Shown here: piece by piece, positions 34,922-46,222 of the stretch
Layout: each line of letters begins with the position of its first letter
Numbering within the stretch: position 1 is the first letter of the stretch
DNA from: Flavobacteriales bacterium
GTDB taxonomy: Bacteria; Bacteroidota; Bacteroidia; Flavobacteriales; UBA1820
DNA: 48,135 nt
Reading direction: 5' to 3'
Assembly: GCA_017620815.1 (NCBI GenBank)
Contig: JAGAUI010000002.1
Location: 1 to 48,135, forward strand
Translations under genes and position numbers: made by a program
The notes under the pieces: generated by a model
Told to the model about the DNA's origin: nothing
The model's input: only the letters and a program-made list of their open reading frames with translations
The model's database searches: none

Positions 34922-36127
34922 TTACTCTTTAATGAGGTTGTATGTCTGTGTGGCTATTTCGAGTTCTTCGTTGGTAGGGATGACGTATATCTTAACACGA
35001 GAATCATCTGCTTGTATTTCAAATGGTTCTGGGTTGCGTCCCAGGTCTTTTTCCAAATCCAATTTTATACCCATGAATTCCAAATCACTACAAGCACCCA
35101 TACGTATAAACGGAGCATTTTCGCCTACACCTGCCGTAAATACCAACGCATCTACACCACCCATAGCTGCAGCATAAGAAGCTATAGTCTGTCGTATGCG
35201 GTAGCAGTACATCTCGTGGACAAATTTGGCATGTTCATCACCTTCGTGGTATGCACTTTCCACATCACGCATATCTGATGAGCCAAAAAGAGCTTTAAGA
35301 CCAGACTCTTTATTGAGAATATGTGCTACTTCTTCGGCACTATAGCCTAGTTGTTGAATCATATGCAAGAGGACAGACGGGTCTATATCTCCGCTACGGG
35401 TTCCCATTATAAGTCCATTAAGAGGCCCAAGCCCCATAGTAGTATCTACACATTTGCCGTCCTTGACAGCTGCCATAGAACAACCATTGCCCAGATGTAT
35501 GGTTATAATACGGGTGCCTTCTGCCTTCCCTCCCAATAGCTCTATAGCACGTTCCGATACATATTTATGGCTAGTGCCGTGGAAACCGTATTTGCGTATT
35601 CCGTGTTCTTTATAGAATTTTTCTGGGATAGCATATAGGTATGCTTTGGCGGGCATCGTCTGATGGAATGCTGTGTCAAATACAGCCACATGGCGAGCCG
35701 CAGGGAATACTTCACGAGCTACCAGATAGCCTTGGTATGTGGGAGGATTGTGAAGAGGAGCCAATGGATATAATTCCTTGATTTTTTCTTCTACTTCGGG
35801 GGTGATAAAACAAGTATCTGTTATAAATTCTCCCCCGTGTACCATACGATGTCCTACGGCAGGAATTTCATCGGGGGATGATACTACGCCATATTCTGGA
35901 GACATAAGCAGTTCTGCCACACGTTTAAGACCTACCGTGTGATTTGGGATAGTCATTACCTCCACTATTTTCTTCATTTCCCCGTCACGCATATATTTAT
36001 GTGTGATAGAGCCCTCGTCCAACCCTATACGGTCCACAAGTCCTGCCGATATAGGCTGACGTGTATCCATATCTATGAGTTGGTATTTGATGGAGGAACT
36101 TCCTGAATTAAGCACCAATATTTTCAC
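34922..36127 (-). CDS. ackA: Acetate kinase
   Basis: AckA converts acetyl phosphate and ADP to acetate and ATP, the energy-yielding end of acetate fermentation. It is an actin-like (ASKHA) fold with LVLNSGSSSIKYQL (catalytic Asn7), GHRMVHGGE, VFDTAFHQTMP, YGFHGTSHKYVS, HLGNGCSMAAV, TRSGDIDPSV and FTAGVGENAPF. The 401 residues are full length. The start is a GTG at 36125-36127, 13 nt after the stop of the AIPR gene. It would normally follow pta directly; here the AIPR gene lies between them. Confidence 0.97.
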   Translation of the reverse strand: MKILVLNSGSSSIKYQLIDMDTRQPISAGLVDRIGLDEGSITHKYMRDGEMKKIVEVMTIPNHTVGLKRVAELLMSPEYGVVSSPDEIPAVGHRMVHGGEFITDTCFITPEVEEKIKELYPLAPLHNPPTYQGYLVAREVFPAARHVAVFDTAFHQTMPAKAYLYAIPEKFYKEHGIRKYGFHGTSHKYVSERAIELLGGKAEGTRIITIHLGNGCSMAAVKDGKCVDTTMGLGPLNGLIMGTRSGDIDPSVLLHMIQQLGYSAEEVAHILNKESGLKALFGSSDMRDVESAYHEGDEHAKFVHEMYCYRIRQTIASYAAAMGGVDALVFTAGVGENAPFIRMGACSDLEFMGIKLDLEKDLGRNPEPFEIQADDSRVKIYVIPTNEELEIATQTYNLIKE

Positions 36128-36140
36128 GTTAAATAGAGTT

Positions 36141-38018
36141 TTATGTTGTTTTTACTAATTTTTCAAAAGTTTCTGCACATTTATTATCTGTACAATTTAT
36201 CTCATTTATACACTCTTGTAACAAGCCATAATCAACAGCTTTTTTGATCATTGAATTGTATTCTAATTTATATCTATTATAATACCATCTACGATATGTA
36301 GAACTAATTTTGCTAAGATATGTATATACTTTTTCGTATTCCATATCAGATAACTTTGACATTTCGTCAAAGAAAGTATTTATAGAATCTGCAGTTTTTA
36401 TTCCTTTATTATCTAATAGAAATCCTATTGTGTTAAACATGTAATAAGGTACAGGAAAAGATACTTCTCCATTGTTTTCTTTTTTTTCTTTTTCAGCTCT
36501 ATTATACAACATATACATTCGTATCATTGTATCAGTTGTTATACTATGTATGTTTTTAGTTACTTTTTTGTAAACATCTGAACTTTTTTCAAAAATTTTA
36601 TTTTTCTTTGTATATGCATCGTGAGCATTTTTTATAAGAGCCATATATATCAATATTAATTTTTCAATTGATATAATAATATCTTTTTTTATTGTAGTTG
36701 AAGGGATTAATTCTTTTGCTTTTTTTATTAAATCTGATTCTTCAGTTTTTGATAAAGATTTAAAACTATGTTTATCACTTTTTATAACTTCTAGTAAAAA
36801 ACCTCTATTATAAAAAGATTCTTTTAATGTCTTAAAATATTCTTGATTCTTTTCACAATCAGCAAGTTTTATACTATTCTGAGTGTTTGTTGCTTCAACA
36901 ATTTTTTTATTTAAAATACGGGTTTCTTGATTTTCTTTTGAAAAACGCAACAGCTTAACTAGAACAAAACAATCCTTATAATCATCTATATTCTTGTTTT
37001 TTAAAGCCGTTTTTATTGAATTTACTGTTTGGCAACCATTAATAATTTGAGGTTTTACCAGTTTAATTTCTTTTATAGATCCAGCAGAATGTTTCTTATC
37101 TATTCCTAACCCTTTTTCTTTAATGTCTTCACAAGAAATGGTTATACCATTATTATATAAAAAGAAATTATTTCTTTCTGTATCAGAATTTAAGGTTTGT
37201 TCTATTTTTTTATTTATAGTATTACTGCCTAAATATTCTCTTATATTATCTTCAAAAATAGGATATTTCTTTAGTTCAGCTTCTTTTATTAAAGAATATA
37301 TCTCACAAACATTTAAACATGCATAAATGGCACCGTCATCTTTTCCTACTATCTTTGAAATCCCCCCAAATTTTAAATAATTATTTTCAGGGATCTTCCA
37401 AATATGTTCAAAATGTAAATCTTTACCAAAAGACTCTCCATAATAAAGATCATGAATGTTTTTTAATGTAAAAATTCTTGCTGTTATGTTTTTTGATATG
37501 TTTTCGTTATTGAAATTTTCTACAGCTATTTGTATTTGTTCCGACAACTCATCATCTTCTGTTGTATATAAATCAAGATATATTTTCCATTCACATTCAC
37601 TATCAGAAGTTTGTTTGTTTATATTTTCTACAAACTCGTTATAACATTGTTGTAAATCTTCATTCTTATATGATCCTTTGTTTAAATTAGATAAAGGCTG
37701 TTGTAAAAATTTAGTTACTTTTTCTATTGTTAATTTACTAGTACTTGAATAATATTTATTTTGGATAATATATAATACTTTTTCTATACTATTTTTATCA
37801 TTATGACATACGAAACAGTCTATTTCATTATCATAGGAAGCATCTGTTATTAATGATGTTATAATATCCTCATCTACATTATAGATATTATCTAATATCC
37901 AATGATTGAAAACATAATCATCTTCTTGATACCTACTAAGTGGAAATGATTTTTTTATATGTTCAATATCTTCCGCTATTTGTGCTCTAAAAGAGCCTGA
38001 ATTATAATTTATTTCCAT
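36141..38018 (-). CDS. AIPR-family (abortive infection) protein with nuclease-like N-terminus
   Basis: The 625 residues show the AIPR core: FFLYNNGIT (285-293), PQIINGCQTVNS (323-334) and ATNTQNSI (376-383). The N-terminal region resembles a restriction-endonuclease fold: D67 in EID, then Q86-N-K88 after a strand, i.e. a D...QxK pattern. AIPR proteins are linked to phage defence, often beside modification enzymes; none is found here. Composition is far more AT-rich than both neighbours (sample 60-nt lines at 36541 and 36781 hold 11 and 10 G/C, against 29 at 38941 in pta), indicating acquisition. It starts 15 nt after pta and has no promoter or terminator of its own. Confidence 0.85.
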   Translation of the reverse strand: MEINYNSGSFRAQIAEDIEHIKKSFPLSRYQEDDYVFNHWILDNIYNVDEDIITSLITDASYDNEIDCFVCHNDKNSIEKVLYIIQNKYYSSTSKLTIEKVTKFLQQPLSNLNKGSYKNEDLQQCYNEFVENINKQTSDSECEWKIYLDLYTTEDDELSEQIQIAVENFNNENISKNITARIFTLKNIHDLYYGESFGKDLHFEHIWKIPENNYLKFGGISKIVGKDDGAIYACLNVCEIYSLIKEAELKKYPIFEDNIREYLGSNTINKKIEQTLNSDTERNNFFLYNNGITISCEDIKEKGLGIDKKHSAGSIKEIKLVKPQIINGCQTVNSIKTALKNKNIDDYKDCFVLVKLLRFSKENQETRILNKKIVEATNTQNSIKLADCEKNQEYFKTLKESFYNRGFLLEVIKSDKHSFKSLSKTEESDLIKKAKELIPSTTIKKDIIISIEKLILIYMALIKNAHDAYTKKNKIFEKSSDVYKKVTKNIHSITTDTMIRMYMLYNRAEKEKKENNGEVSFPVPYYMFNTIGFLLDNKGIKTADSINTFFDEMSKLSDMEYEKVYTYLSKISSTYRRWYYNRYKLEYNSMIKKAVDYGLLQECINEINCTDNKCAETFEKLVKTT

Positions 38019-38033
38019 AATATTTAGATTATG

Positions 38034-40127
38034 TTATTTATTTTGTGCTTGTATGGCTGTGATGATGATAGTGTTGAGTATATCATCTACTGTACAACCG
38101 CGTGAAAGGTCGTTGACAGGTTTATTAAGTCCTTGCAACATAGGCCCTATAGCTAGAGCTCCTGTCTCACGTTGAACAGCTTTATAGGTATTGTTACCAG
38201 TGTTAAGGTCTGGGAATATAAGTACCGATGCCTGTCCCGCTACTTGTGAGTCTGGCATCTTGCTCTTACCTACCTTCATATCTACCGCAGCATCATACTG
38301 GATAGGGCCTTCCAGTTTAAGGTCTGGACGTTTCTCGCGGGCTATGGCTGTCGCTTCGCGGACTATTTCCACGTCTGCTCCCTTACCCGATGTGCCAGAC
38401 GAATAAGACAATAGAGCTACTTTTGGGTCTATGCCGAATGCCTGTGCTGTTTCTGCCGAAGAGATAGCTATCTCGGCTAATTGTTGAGCATTAGGATTTG
38501 GATTCACAGCACAGTCACCAAATATAGCTACACGGTCTGGAAGACACATGAAGAACACCGAAGACACGGTGCTTACGCCCGGTTTGGTCTTGATTATCTG
38601 GAATGAGGGCAGTATAGTGTGTTGGGTAGTATGTGCAGCACCAGACACCATACCATCTGCTAGGCCTTTATATATCATCATCGTTCCAAAGTATGAAACA
38701 TCTGCCATAGTATCACGAGCGGCTTCTTCTGTTATACCTTTTGCTTTACGCATCTGGTAGTATGTCTGTACAAAATCCTCATAGTATTCGCTATTGACAG
38801 GGTCTATGATATTGATTTTGGACAAGTCAAGCTCTACTCCCGCACGTGCAGCAGACTCTTTTACCATCTCTGGTGTTCCCAGTATAGTAAGGTCAACTAT
38901 ATCCATATTAAGAAGACGTGCAGCTGCTGTAACTATTCTCTCGTCTTTGCCTTCTGGGAGGACAATATGACGACGAGCCATACGAGCCTTTTTATACAGG
39001 TTATAGAGGAACATCTTTGGAGTCATGCCCTCTGGTGTAGAAGTGATGATTTTCTTTTCTAGAGATTCTGTATCTATCGCTTCCTGGAATGCACGTATCA
39101 TGGTCTCTATCTTTTCTATGCTAGAAGGATAGATACGGGCATTGACATTGTTTATAGCCACCGCTGTATCAAACGTATTATCTGCTACCGAAAGTATAGG
39201 CAGGTTAAGTGCCGAACTTTCAAAAAGGCGTATTATGCTCTTGTCTGGCAATAGTCCTGCTGTGAGTACTATACCTGCTATATTGGGATATAGTGTAGAA
39301 GAGTTGGCCAGTACCGAAGCCATAAGGATGTCGCTGCGGTCACCGGGAACGACAACTAGTGTATTTGGAGACAAGTCTTTGAGGAAGTTTGATGCCTGCA
39401 TAGCACCCACCGATGTGTGTTCCACTATGTTTCCTATATAATCCTGTCCCATAAGCACGCGTGCCCCCAGCGAATGACGTATCTCCTCTATCGTAGGACA
39501 GTCCAGACGAGGATTTGAAGGGATAGCAGCTATGAGAACATCGGGGTTGTTTATGGTTATAGATAGGTCTTCGCGTATGTTTTTAATAGATTCGGTAGTT
39601 TTATTGGCAACTACAGCTATTACGTCTATGTCTTTTTCCTTAAATGATTTATAGATGATATTGAGGTTTGAGAGCAATTCTTCTTCATTCAAATCATTCT
39701 GTGCCTCTACTAGCACAGCTGGCAGACCTAGGTTATGTGCTATTTCTAGATTTATTTCAAACTCCACGATAGAGCCTTCTGGGTAATAGTCTGAACCATC
39801 TACCAGTAAGAAGTCAAATTTCTCTTCCAATGCCTTATAGTGGCTTATGATACGGCTTATAATCATATCTCGTTTGCCTTGATTTATAAGGCGTTCTACT
39901 TGGCTACGGGTATAGACAAATGCGTCATCATACTGCATGTCTATATTGAAATAAGAGAGGAATGTCTCTATGTGTTCGTCTCTTTTACCCACACCAGCAT
40001 CAGATATCACAGGGCGGAAATACCCCACTTTTTTTGTCATACCTGTGAGCATATTCATAAGCCCCAGCGATATGGAAGTCTTACCACTACGTGCGTGTGA
40101 CGTAGCTACAAATACAGCTTTATTCAT
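38034..40127 (-). CDS. pta: Phosphate acetyltransferase, long form
   Basis: Pta converts acetyl-CoA and phosphate to acetyl phosphate for AckA. The 697 residues carry an N-terminal P-loop BioD-like domain (FVATSHARSGKTSISLGL), a DRTGG domain (about 210-320) and the C-terminal catalytic PTA domain (about 370-690, with SYSSGTSGKGADVE and GPIQYDAAVD). The length matches the long regulated Pta type of E. coli (714). It is the first gene of the pta-AIPR-ackA unit and all domains are intact. Confidence 0.97.
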   Translation of the reverse strand: MNKAVFVATSHARSGKTSISLGLMNMLTGMTKKVGYFRPVISDAGVGKRDEHIETFLSYFNIDMQYDDAFVYTRSQVERLINQGKRDMIISRIISHYKALEEKFDFLLVDGSDYYPEGSIVEFEINLEIAHNLGLPAVLVEAQNDLNEEELLSNLNIIYKSFKEKDIDVIAVVANKTTESIKNIREDLSITINNPDVLIAAIPSNPRLDCPTIEEIRHSLGARVLMGQDYIGNIVEHTSVGAMQASNFLKDLSPNTLVVVPGDRSDILMASVLANSSTLYPNIAGIVLTAGLLPDKSIIRLFESSALNLPILSVADNTFDTAVAINNVNARIYPSSIEKIETMIRAFQEAIDTESLEKKIITSTPEGMTPKMFLYNLYKKARMARRHIVLPEGKDERIVTAAARLLNMDIVDLTILGTPEMVKESAARAGVELDLSKINIIDPVNSEYYEDFVQTYYQMRKAKGITEEAARDTMADVSYFGTMMIYKGLADGMVSGAAHTTQHTILPSFQIIKTKPGVSTVSSVFFMCLPDRVAIFGDCAVNPNPNAQQLAEIAISSAETAQAFGIDPKVALLSYSSGTSGKGADVEIVREATAIAREKRPDLKLEGPIQYDAAVDMKVGKSKMPDSQVAGQASVLIFPDLNTGNNTYKAVQRETGALAIGPMLQGLNKPVNDLSRGCTVDDILNTIIITAIQAQNK

Positions 40128-40167
40128 CTCTATATATGTGTTTTTTCTTTTGCGTGTAATGAATATA

Positions 40168-40175
40168 CAAAGTTA
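40168..40175 (-). promoter_or_regulatory. -7 promoter element for pta
   Basis: TAACTTTG on the minus strand matches TAnnTTTG, 40 nt upstream of the pta ATG. It is also the only promoter seen for the AIPR gene and ackA. Confidence 0.5.
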
Positions 40176-40342
40176 GGCATTTTATATTAAATATAGTCAT
40201 TTTAATAGCTACGTTTTTCCATACATTTGTCTTTATTTTTCTCTTTTGGCATAAAATATTCTTAAAAGTTATGGATATGTCTAAAATTCTAACGTACTTT
40301 GTAACCGCAAAAAAAATTCAAGCATAAATATAATATCATATA

Positions 40343-41149
40343 ATGAATAAAAATATCTGTTTCTATCCCCTACTACTGGCATTTATGGCTTGCATGATGT
40401 TTATGACACAATCTATCTATGCCCAGCAGAGAGTACAGACTATGCGTGGTCGCGTAACCGACCTCTATGGTAAAAAACCTCTTGAAAATGCACACGTTAT
40501 AAATATGGCTACATTGCGTGGTGGCACTACCGATGCCAATGGTTTCTTTCACATTTCGGCAGCGGTAGGAGACTCGCTTTATATATCATATGTAGGACAT
40601 GAAAGCGTAAGTGCTGTAGTATCACTTAATATGCTTAAACGTGAATACACTACTTTCTATCTCAAAACAGAGGACTATGAACTAGCAGAAGTAAATATAT
40701 ATGCTCATCATCTGTCTGGAATACTTAATGTGGACCTTAAAACACTAGACCCTGGATTTGAGTCGCGTGTGGTAGAAATGTACCGTGTTAAAAAGAGTGA
40801 GGATATAAGCGACCGTGCTTCGCGTGCTACACCTCTTAACCCAGTGGAATTCATAGCGGGATTCTTCTCTGGGGACAAAAAGATGGAAAAGATGAAACAG
40901 CAGAACGAAGTCGCCAATATGCTTGCAGACCGCTATGACCGCGACTTCCTCAAAAAAATGCTTAACCTATCACAGGAAGAAATAGACCAACTCCTTATCT
41001 ACTGCCGCGAAGACCCCAAAAAAGCCCTCAAAGCATCAGACCTAGACCTTATAAATGCTCTTCTTAAATGTAAAGAAGACCTAGAAAATAAAGCTAAACA
41101 AGCAGAAAAAGAAGAAACCGAAGAAGAAGAGGAAGAAGATTTTTATTGA
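40343..41149 (+). CDS. Secreted carboxypeptidase-regulatory-domain protein with acidic tail
   Basis: A signal peptide (to about residue 27, IYAQQ) is followed by one carboxypeptidase regulatory-like beta-sandwich (about 33-110: MRGRVTDLYGKKPLENAHV, GTTDANGFFHIS). A charged helical region follows (about 140-250) with NPVEFIAGFFSGDKKMEKM and a predicted helix bundle, then a Glu-rich end closing in DFY. No catalytic site is visible. Similar small exported proteins are widespread in Bacteroidetes and of unknown role. The gene is transcribed alone. Confidence 0.8.
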   Translation: MNKNICFYPLLLAFMACMMFMTQSIYAQQRVQTMRGRVTDLYGKKPLENAHVINMATLRGGTTDANGFFHISAAVGDSLYISYVGHESVSAVVSLNMLKREYTTFYLKTEDYELAEVNIYAHHLSGILNVDLKTLDPGFESRVVEMYRVKKSEDISDRASRATPLNPVEFIAGFFSGDKKMEKMKQQNEVANMLADRYDRDFLKKMLNLSQEEIDQLLIYCREDPKKALKASDLDLINALLKCKEDLENKAKQAEKEETEEEEEEDFY

Positions 41150-41167
41150 TAAATAATATACCTAATG

Positions 41168-41201
41168 AAAAATGCTCGCCCTTTGGAGGCGAGCATTTTT
41201 T
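41168..41201. terminator. Bidirectional terminator between the regulatory-domain gene and the HD gene
   Basis: A 13-bp stem AAAAATGCTCGCC/GGCGAGCATTTTT has a 7-nt loop. For the leftward HD gene it lies 31 nt past the stop at 41232, but over 200 nt past the premature stop at 41405. Confidence 0.9.
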
Positions 41202-41231
41202 ATAAGACAATCCCATACATGTGTTATATAC

Positions 41232-41423
41232 CTATTTTATAGACACTATATCTCTAAATTCTTTCGGGAAACATATAAAGACTTTGGTTTCGGTCTTGTC
41301 TTTGGTGAAGTTTATCTGTTCCGATATTTCGGTTATGACATTTACCTCACCCGATTTGGATATGATTTTGATGTTGTCCTCGCGTGGACGATAGACGTGG
41401 TTTTTTATCTCACAATAATTAAA
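41232..41423 (-). pseudogene. C-terminal part of the HD phosphohydrolase, out of frame
   Basis: This frame continues the HD protein as FNYCEIKNHVYRPREDNIKI and onward, ending in a segment (KTETKVFICFPKEF) like the C-terminus of Bacteroidetes HD phosphohydrolases of about 410 residues. It joins the upstream frame if one T is restored to the T3 run (coding strand) at 41421-41423, giving about 414 residues. It has no plausible start of its own; only a TTG opens it. Confidence 0.7.
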
Positions 41424-42475
41424 CAAGTATTGATGGCGTCATCTTCTAACCCATAACGTTCTTTTATGGAGCTCTTGATTTTATCAACATCAGCACTACC
41501 TAGTGCAGATGGAAGTAGTTTGGCATAGAAGAGATGGCGGTGGCATAACGCACGACACAAGTATGAAAGTATAAAGTCATCTACATGTATCCATTGTTTG
41601 AAGACAGACCACATATCGCTCTCATCTACAGACATATAATTCTCCAGATATTCATTTGTTATATCTTCTGCTGTAGCCTTGTGAGATAAAAGGAATTTAA
41701 GCGATGCTGGTGCTGGCAATTCCTTACCCTCTCTTATGAGTTCTATGGCACGACGCACTATGCCATTGGCTATAAAATCTGCACCCAATGCTGTCTTGTG
41801 AAGATACACCTGCCAGTACATCATTCTCCTAGCCACCACAAATTTTTCTACCGAATACAGCCCCTTCTCCTCAAACACTATTTCGCCTTCAGGGGATACG
41901 GTCATCATGGCAATAATGCGTTCGTGGGATACTATACCTTCGCTGGCTCCTGTATAGAAACTATCACGATTAAGATAGTCCAGACGGTCCATGTCCAGTT
42001 GGGAGGAAATAAGGCTATGTAGAAAACGTTTGGAATATCTGTTTTCAAATATGTCTATCACCATATCCATCACCTCTCCTCCTATCTCTTCACACAATAG
42101 TTTCATCACGCGTAGAGAAATATCTTCGTGGGATACTCCGTCTAGAAATTCACCTTCTAGTGTATGTGAAAAAGGAGCATGTCCCACATCATGAAGTAAG
42201 ATAGCTATCTGTGCTGCCGAATACTCATCATCTGTTATCTCAAACCCCTTTTCTCGGAGTGTTGTAAGAGCTCTACCCATAAGATGCATAGCCCCCACAG
42301 AATGTGTAAAACGATTGTGAACAGCCCCGGGATACACCAAAGAGGAAAGACCTATCTGTGATATATGACGCAAACGTTGCATATATGGGTGGGATATGAT
42401 ACGATTTATAAGACGTCCGTCTATGCGTATAAAACCATATACAGGGTCATTTATATTTCTATTGTGTGTATTCAT
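41405..42475 (-). CDS. HD-domain phosphohydrolase (dGTPase/SAMHD1-like), frameshifted near its end
   Basis: An HD-superfamily metal-dependent phosphohydrolase. Motifs in order: RLRHISQIGLSSLVYPGA, HNRFTHSVGAMHLMG (His), LLHDVGHAPFSHTLE (the HD pair) and SSQLDMDRLDYLNRD (Asp). The class includes dNTP triphosphohydrolases; the true substrate is untested. The frame ends early with LIIVR after C351, and the natural C-terminal 63 residues lie in another frame (41232-41423). The catalytic domain is complete, so a truncated product could still be active. It is divergent from tsaE. Confidence 0.88.
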   Translation of the reverse strand: MNTHNRNINDPVYGFIRIDGRLINRIISHPYMQRLRHISQIGLSSLVYPGAVHNRFTHSVGAMHLMGRALTTLREKGFEITDDEYSAAQIAILLHDVGHAPFSHTLEGEFLDGVSHEDISLRVMKLLCEEIGGEVMDMVIDIFENRYSKRFLHSLISSQLDMDRLDYLNRDSFYTGASEGIVSHERIIAMMTVSPEGEIVFEEKGLYSVEKFVVARRMMYWQVYLHKTALGADFIANGIVRRAIELIREGKELPAPASLKFLLSHKATAEDITNEYLENYMSVDESDMWSVFKQWIHVDDFILSYLCRALCHRHLFYAKLLPSALGSADVDKIKSSIKERYGLEDDAINTCLIIVR

Positions 42476-42547
42476 ATAAGTATCATTTGATGGGTGTAAA
42501 GGTACGGCTTTTTATGGGATATGAGATTATTTATAAGACATATTTCA

Positions 42548-42555
42548 TACATTTG
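42548..42555 (+). promoter_or_regulatory. -7 promoter element for tsaE
   Basis: TACATTTG matches TAnnTTTG, 20 nt before the tsaE ATG. Confidence 0.5.
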
Positions 42556-42575
42556 CAACTATAAACAAAACGCAT

Positions 42576-43004
42576 ATGGAAACATTACTATCGGGAGAAA
42601 ATATAAAGATAGAAGATATGGGACTATGGGGAGAAAAGATAGCCAGTTCCATTCCTAGTGGTGTAATACTTCTTATGGAGGGCGAGATGGGAGCAGGTAA
42701 AACCACTCTTACCAAAAGCATAGTCAAATCACTATCATGTGATGATGTAGTATCTTCGCCTACATTCTCTATCGTAAACCAATACATAACTCGCGATGGG
42801 GAGTCTATCTATCATTTTGATTTTTACCGTATAGATGACATAGAAGAAGCCTATGATATGGGATGTGAGGAGTATTTTTACAGCGGTAGTACATGTATAG
42901 TGGAATGGAGTGAAAAAGTAAAAGAGATAATCCCTAGTGATGCTTGGATAGTGAGGATAGAGAAAACCGATGAAGGCAGAAATATAAAACTCATAAGACC
43001 ATAA
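42576..43004 (+). CDS. tsaE: tRNA threonylcarbamoyladenosine biosynthesis ATPase TsaE
   Basis: TsaE is the ATPase that, with TsaB and TsaD, adds threonylcarbamoyl to A37 of ANN-decoding tRNAs. The P-loop GEMGAGKTT is at residues 36-44, followed by SPTFSIVNQY, the YHFDFYRI Walker B-like block, and VEWSEKV near the end. Its 142 residues match the family. The gene is single and its stop codon sits next to a terminator shared with ligA. Confidence 0.95.
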   Translation: METLLSGENIKIEDMGLWGEKIASSIPSGVILLMEGEMGAGKTTLTKSIVKSLSCDDVVSSPTFSIVNQYITRDGESIYHFDFYRIDDIEEAYDMGCEEYFYSGSTCIVEWSEKVKEIIPSDAWIVRIEKTDEGRNIKLIRP

Positions 43005-43007
43005 AAA

Positions 43008-43029
43008 AGCGGCGGGAGTCCCCGCCGCT
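43008..43029. terminator. Bidirectional terminator between tsaE and ligA
   Basis: A 9-bp GC-rich stem AGCGGCGGG/CCCGCCGCT with a 4-nt loop and A/T tracts on both sides lies between convergent genes. Confidence 0.85.
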
Positions 43030-43045
43030 ATTTTATCGCCAAGTA

Positions 43046-45190
<2,145 letters not shown>

Positions 45191-45274
45191 TCATGATGTA
45201 ATTTCACTGCAATTTACAAAAATTATCGTTACTTTTTTATATATTGGCACTGTTTAAATTCAATTTTTACGCAA

Positions 45275-46213
45275 ATGATTAAGCGATTGTATATATGGAT
45301 GTTATGCTTTGCTATTTGGTGTATAACATTAGATAGTGTGTACTCTTCTGCTCCACATGACACATTGCGTATAGCGTTTTATAACATAGAAAATGCGTAT
45401 GATTCCATAGACGATTCTCTAGAATATGATGATGATTTCTCTCCTCGTGGAAAAAAGCTATGGACCTCTACCCGATACAAATGCAAAATAGAAAACATAT
45501 CACACGTCATATCGTCCATCTCTCCTAGCATAATAGGTCTCTGTGAAATAGAAAACGAAAACATATTGAGAGATATATGTAAAGTAATTTCTAGTAAAAC
45601 ACATAAAAAATATAATTTCATAACTATGGATAGTGGCGATGAAAGAGGTCTAGACCCCGCAGTTATCTATGATGAAGATATATTGACACATGTGTTTAGC
45701 GATACTATCTCTTCGCCTTGTGAGAGCAGGGCTATGATGGAATCTAGGTACATCATTAAAGAAACGGGAGACACGCTAGATGTATTGGTATGTCATTGGA
45801 CATCGAGGTATATGGGAAGAAAAGCCACCGAAAATGCCCGCATATCTCTCGCACGCTGTGCCTCGCGATGGGCAAATGGTCTTCCTTCCACTACTTTGAA
45901 AATCATAATGGGTGATTTTAATGACCAGCATAGTGATGTTTCACTATCATATCTCACACATCTAGCACCTTATATGAACTCCCACCACAGAGATAATAAC
46001 TATTCATATTATTATCAAGGCAAATGGTATGCTTTTGACCAAATTTTTACTAATTTTGTACCTAGCACCGTTCCCTACACGTCATATAAGGAAAACATCA
46101 TGATGACAGATGGCAAATATCCTTATAGGACCTACACTGGAGATAGGTACATAGGTGGTTATAGCGACCATCTGCCAGTATATATAGATTATAACGTTAA
46201 ACATAAACAATAA
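45275..46213 (+). CDS. Exported endonuclease/exonuclease/phosphatase-family protein
   Basis: A signal peptide (to about residue 25) precedes a DNase I-like fold. FYNIENAYD and LCEIENE (metal-binding Asn and Glu), VCHWTSRYMG, IMGDFNDQ (Asp/Asn) and YSDHLPVYID (catalytic Asp-His) are all present in order, so the active site looks complete. Substrates in the family range from DNA to phospholipids and phosphorylated sugars, so none is assigned. It is first in an operon; the next gene starts 9 nt after its stop. The mature protein should be periplasmic or secreted. Confidence 0.92.
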   Translation: MIKRLYIWMLCFAIWCITLDSVYSSAPHDTLRIAFYNIENAYDSIDDSLEYDDDFSPRGKKLWTSTRYKCKIENISHVISSISPSIIGLCEIENENILRDICKVISSKTHKKYNFITMDSGDERGLDPAVIYDEDILTHVFSDTISSPCESRAMMESRYIIKETGDTLDVLVCHWTSRYMGRKATENARISLARCASRWANGLPSTTLKIIMGDFNDQHSDVSLSYLTHLAPYMNSHHRDNNYSYYYQGKWYAFDQIFTNFVPSTVPYTSYKENIMMTDGKYPYRTYTGDRYIGGYSDHLPVYIDYNVKHKQ

Positions 46214-46222
46214 ATTATTACG

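Noticed and set aside
36141-38018. Integrated prophage or genomic island carrying the AIPR gene
   Set aside because: Only one gene is foreign; no integrase, transposase, tRNA target or direct repeats were found at its borders.
41405-41430. Programmed -1 frameshifting in the HD gene
   Set aside because: No X XXY YYZ slippery heptamer in the correct frame and no strong downstream structure; a lost T is simpler.
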